The position numbers and the translations under genes were made by a program. Source: Epilithonimonas hispanica (lineage in GTDB: Bacteria; Bacteroidota; Bacteroidia; Flavobacteriales; Weeksellaceae). From it: DNA of 39,826 bases. How positions within the stretch are numbered: the stretch's first letter is position 1; each line of letters opens with the position of its first letter. The notes under the pieces are model-generated. The model saw only the letters and a program-made list of their open reading frames with translations. It did not search any database and was not told the DNA's origin. This document shows, in pieces, positions 39,757-39,826 of the stretch. The DNA lies in assembly GCF_003385395.1 (NCBI RefSeq), contig NZ_QNUG01000032.1, positions 1-39,826 of the forward strand, read 5' to 3'.

Positions 39757-39826
39757 TAACAATATAACAACCAAGTAAGGAAAAAAAACCAAAGCGTCAA
39801 TTTTAAATTGAGTTTGAGTATAAGGA

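Noticed and set aside
39808-39818. GAGTTTGAG near the window end as the start of 16S rRNA
   Set aside because: The following bases (TATAAGGA) do not match the conserved 16S 5' end (ATCCTGGCTCAG), so it is only leader sequence.
1-39826. CRISPR arrays, transposases, phage genes, toxin-antitoxin pairs
   Set aside because: No regularly spaced repeats, no transposase or phage-like ORF and no small toxin/antitoxin pair could be recognised.

Overview
The window looks like chromosomal DNA of a low-GC member of the Bacteroidota, class Flavobacteriia, most like Chryseobacterium or a close relative (Weeksellaceae). The signs are: Bacteroidota-type promoters (TTG, 17-23 bases, then TAnnTTTG) in front of many genes; almost no Shine-Dalgarno sequences; a 2366-residue SprA, the outer-membrane translocon of the type IX secretion system (T9SS); two proteins with T9SS C-terminal sorting domains; and several palindromic intergenic repeats of the kind common in this group. 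Genus is inferred from protein similarity by eye, not from a search. The window stops inside what looks like the leader of an rRNA operon, before the 16S gene.

Layout. 1-6200: a secreted T9SS alpha-amylase-family enzyme (-), an Lrp/AsnC regulator and deoxyribose-phosphate aldolase (+), and a cytoplasmic alpha-amylase (-). 6200-8060: repeat-rich spacers around dinB (-). 8060-10500: a thioredoxin-like protein, purine nucleoside phosphorylase and lpxK (-). 10548-12900: a divergent + strand operon of yicC, two unknown small genes and gmk. 12950-15300: nadA, folB and a SIMPL-domain protein. 15300-16260: dtd and a Rieske-like lipoprotein (-). 16270-18505: greA, a HIT protein and clpX (+). 18580-22186: a T9SS-sorted surface protein, a small membrane protein and a TlpA-like protein. 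22191-22588: tRNA-Met, then a promoter-hairpin-terminator unit with no ORF that may be a new small RNA. 22570-26372: DUF3810 peptidase-like protein, sugar MFS transporter, PlsC acyltransferase and GtrA-like protein (-). 26633-30304: a small unknown gene, an N-acetylglucosamine-kinase-type protein and malic enzyme. 30407-39010: ruvA, sprA, gcvH and a VanZ-like protein. 39011-39826: repeats, one DnaA-box-like site and three tandem promoters pointing out of the window.

How the genes fit together. Secreted amylase, cytoplasmic amylase, the FHS-type sugar transporter and the GlcNAc-type kinase suggest glycan use. deoC and the purine nucleoside phosphorylase suggest nucleoside salvage; the phosphorylase carries Asp where 6-oxopurine-specific enzymes carry Asn. 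SprA is the export channel for the two T9SS clients here. The rest is mostly housekeeping: lipid A (lpxK), NAD (nadA), folate (folB), guanylate (gmk), transcription (greA), proteolysis (clpX) and recombination/repair (ruvA, dinB).

Most novel signals: (1) the orphan transcription unit at 22470-22588; (2) two tandem promoters at 39455 and 39553 whose transcripts would each begin with a 4-bp hairpin bearing the same 12-base loop, with two compensatory base-pair changes in the stem; (3) a hairpin plus T-run between the greA promoter and its start codon, like a leader attenuator; (4) families of degenerate palindromic repeats in the long spacers. No CRISPR array, transposase, prophage or known defence system was seen.
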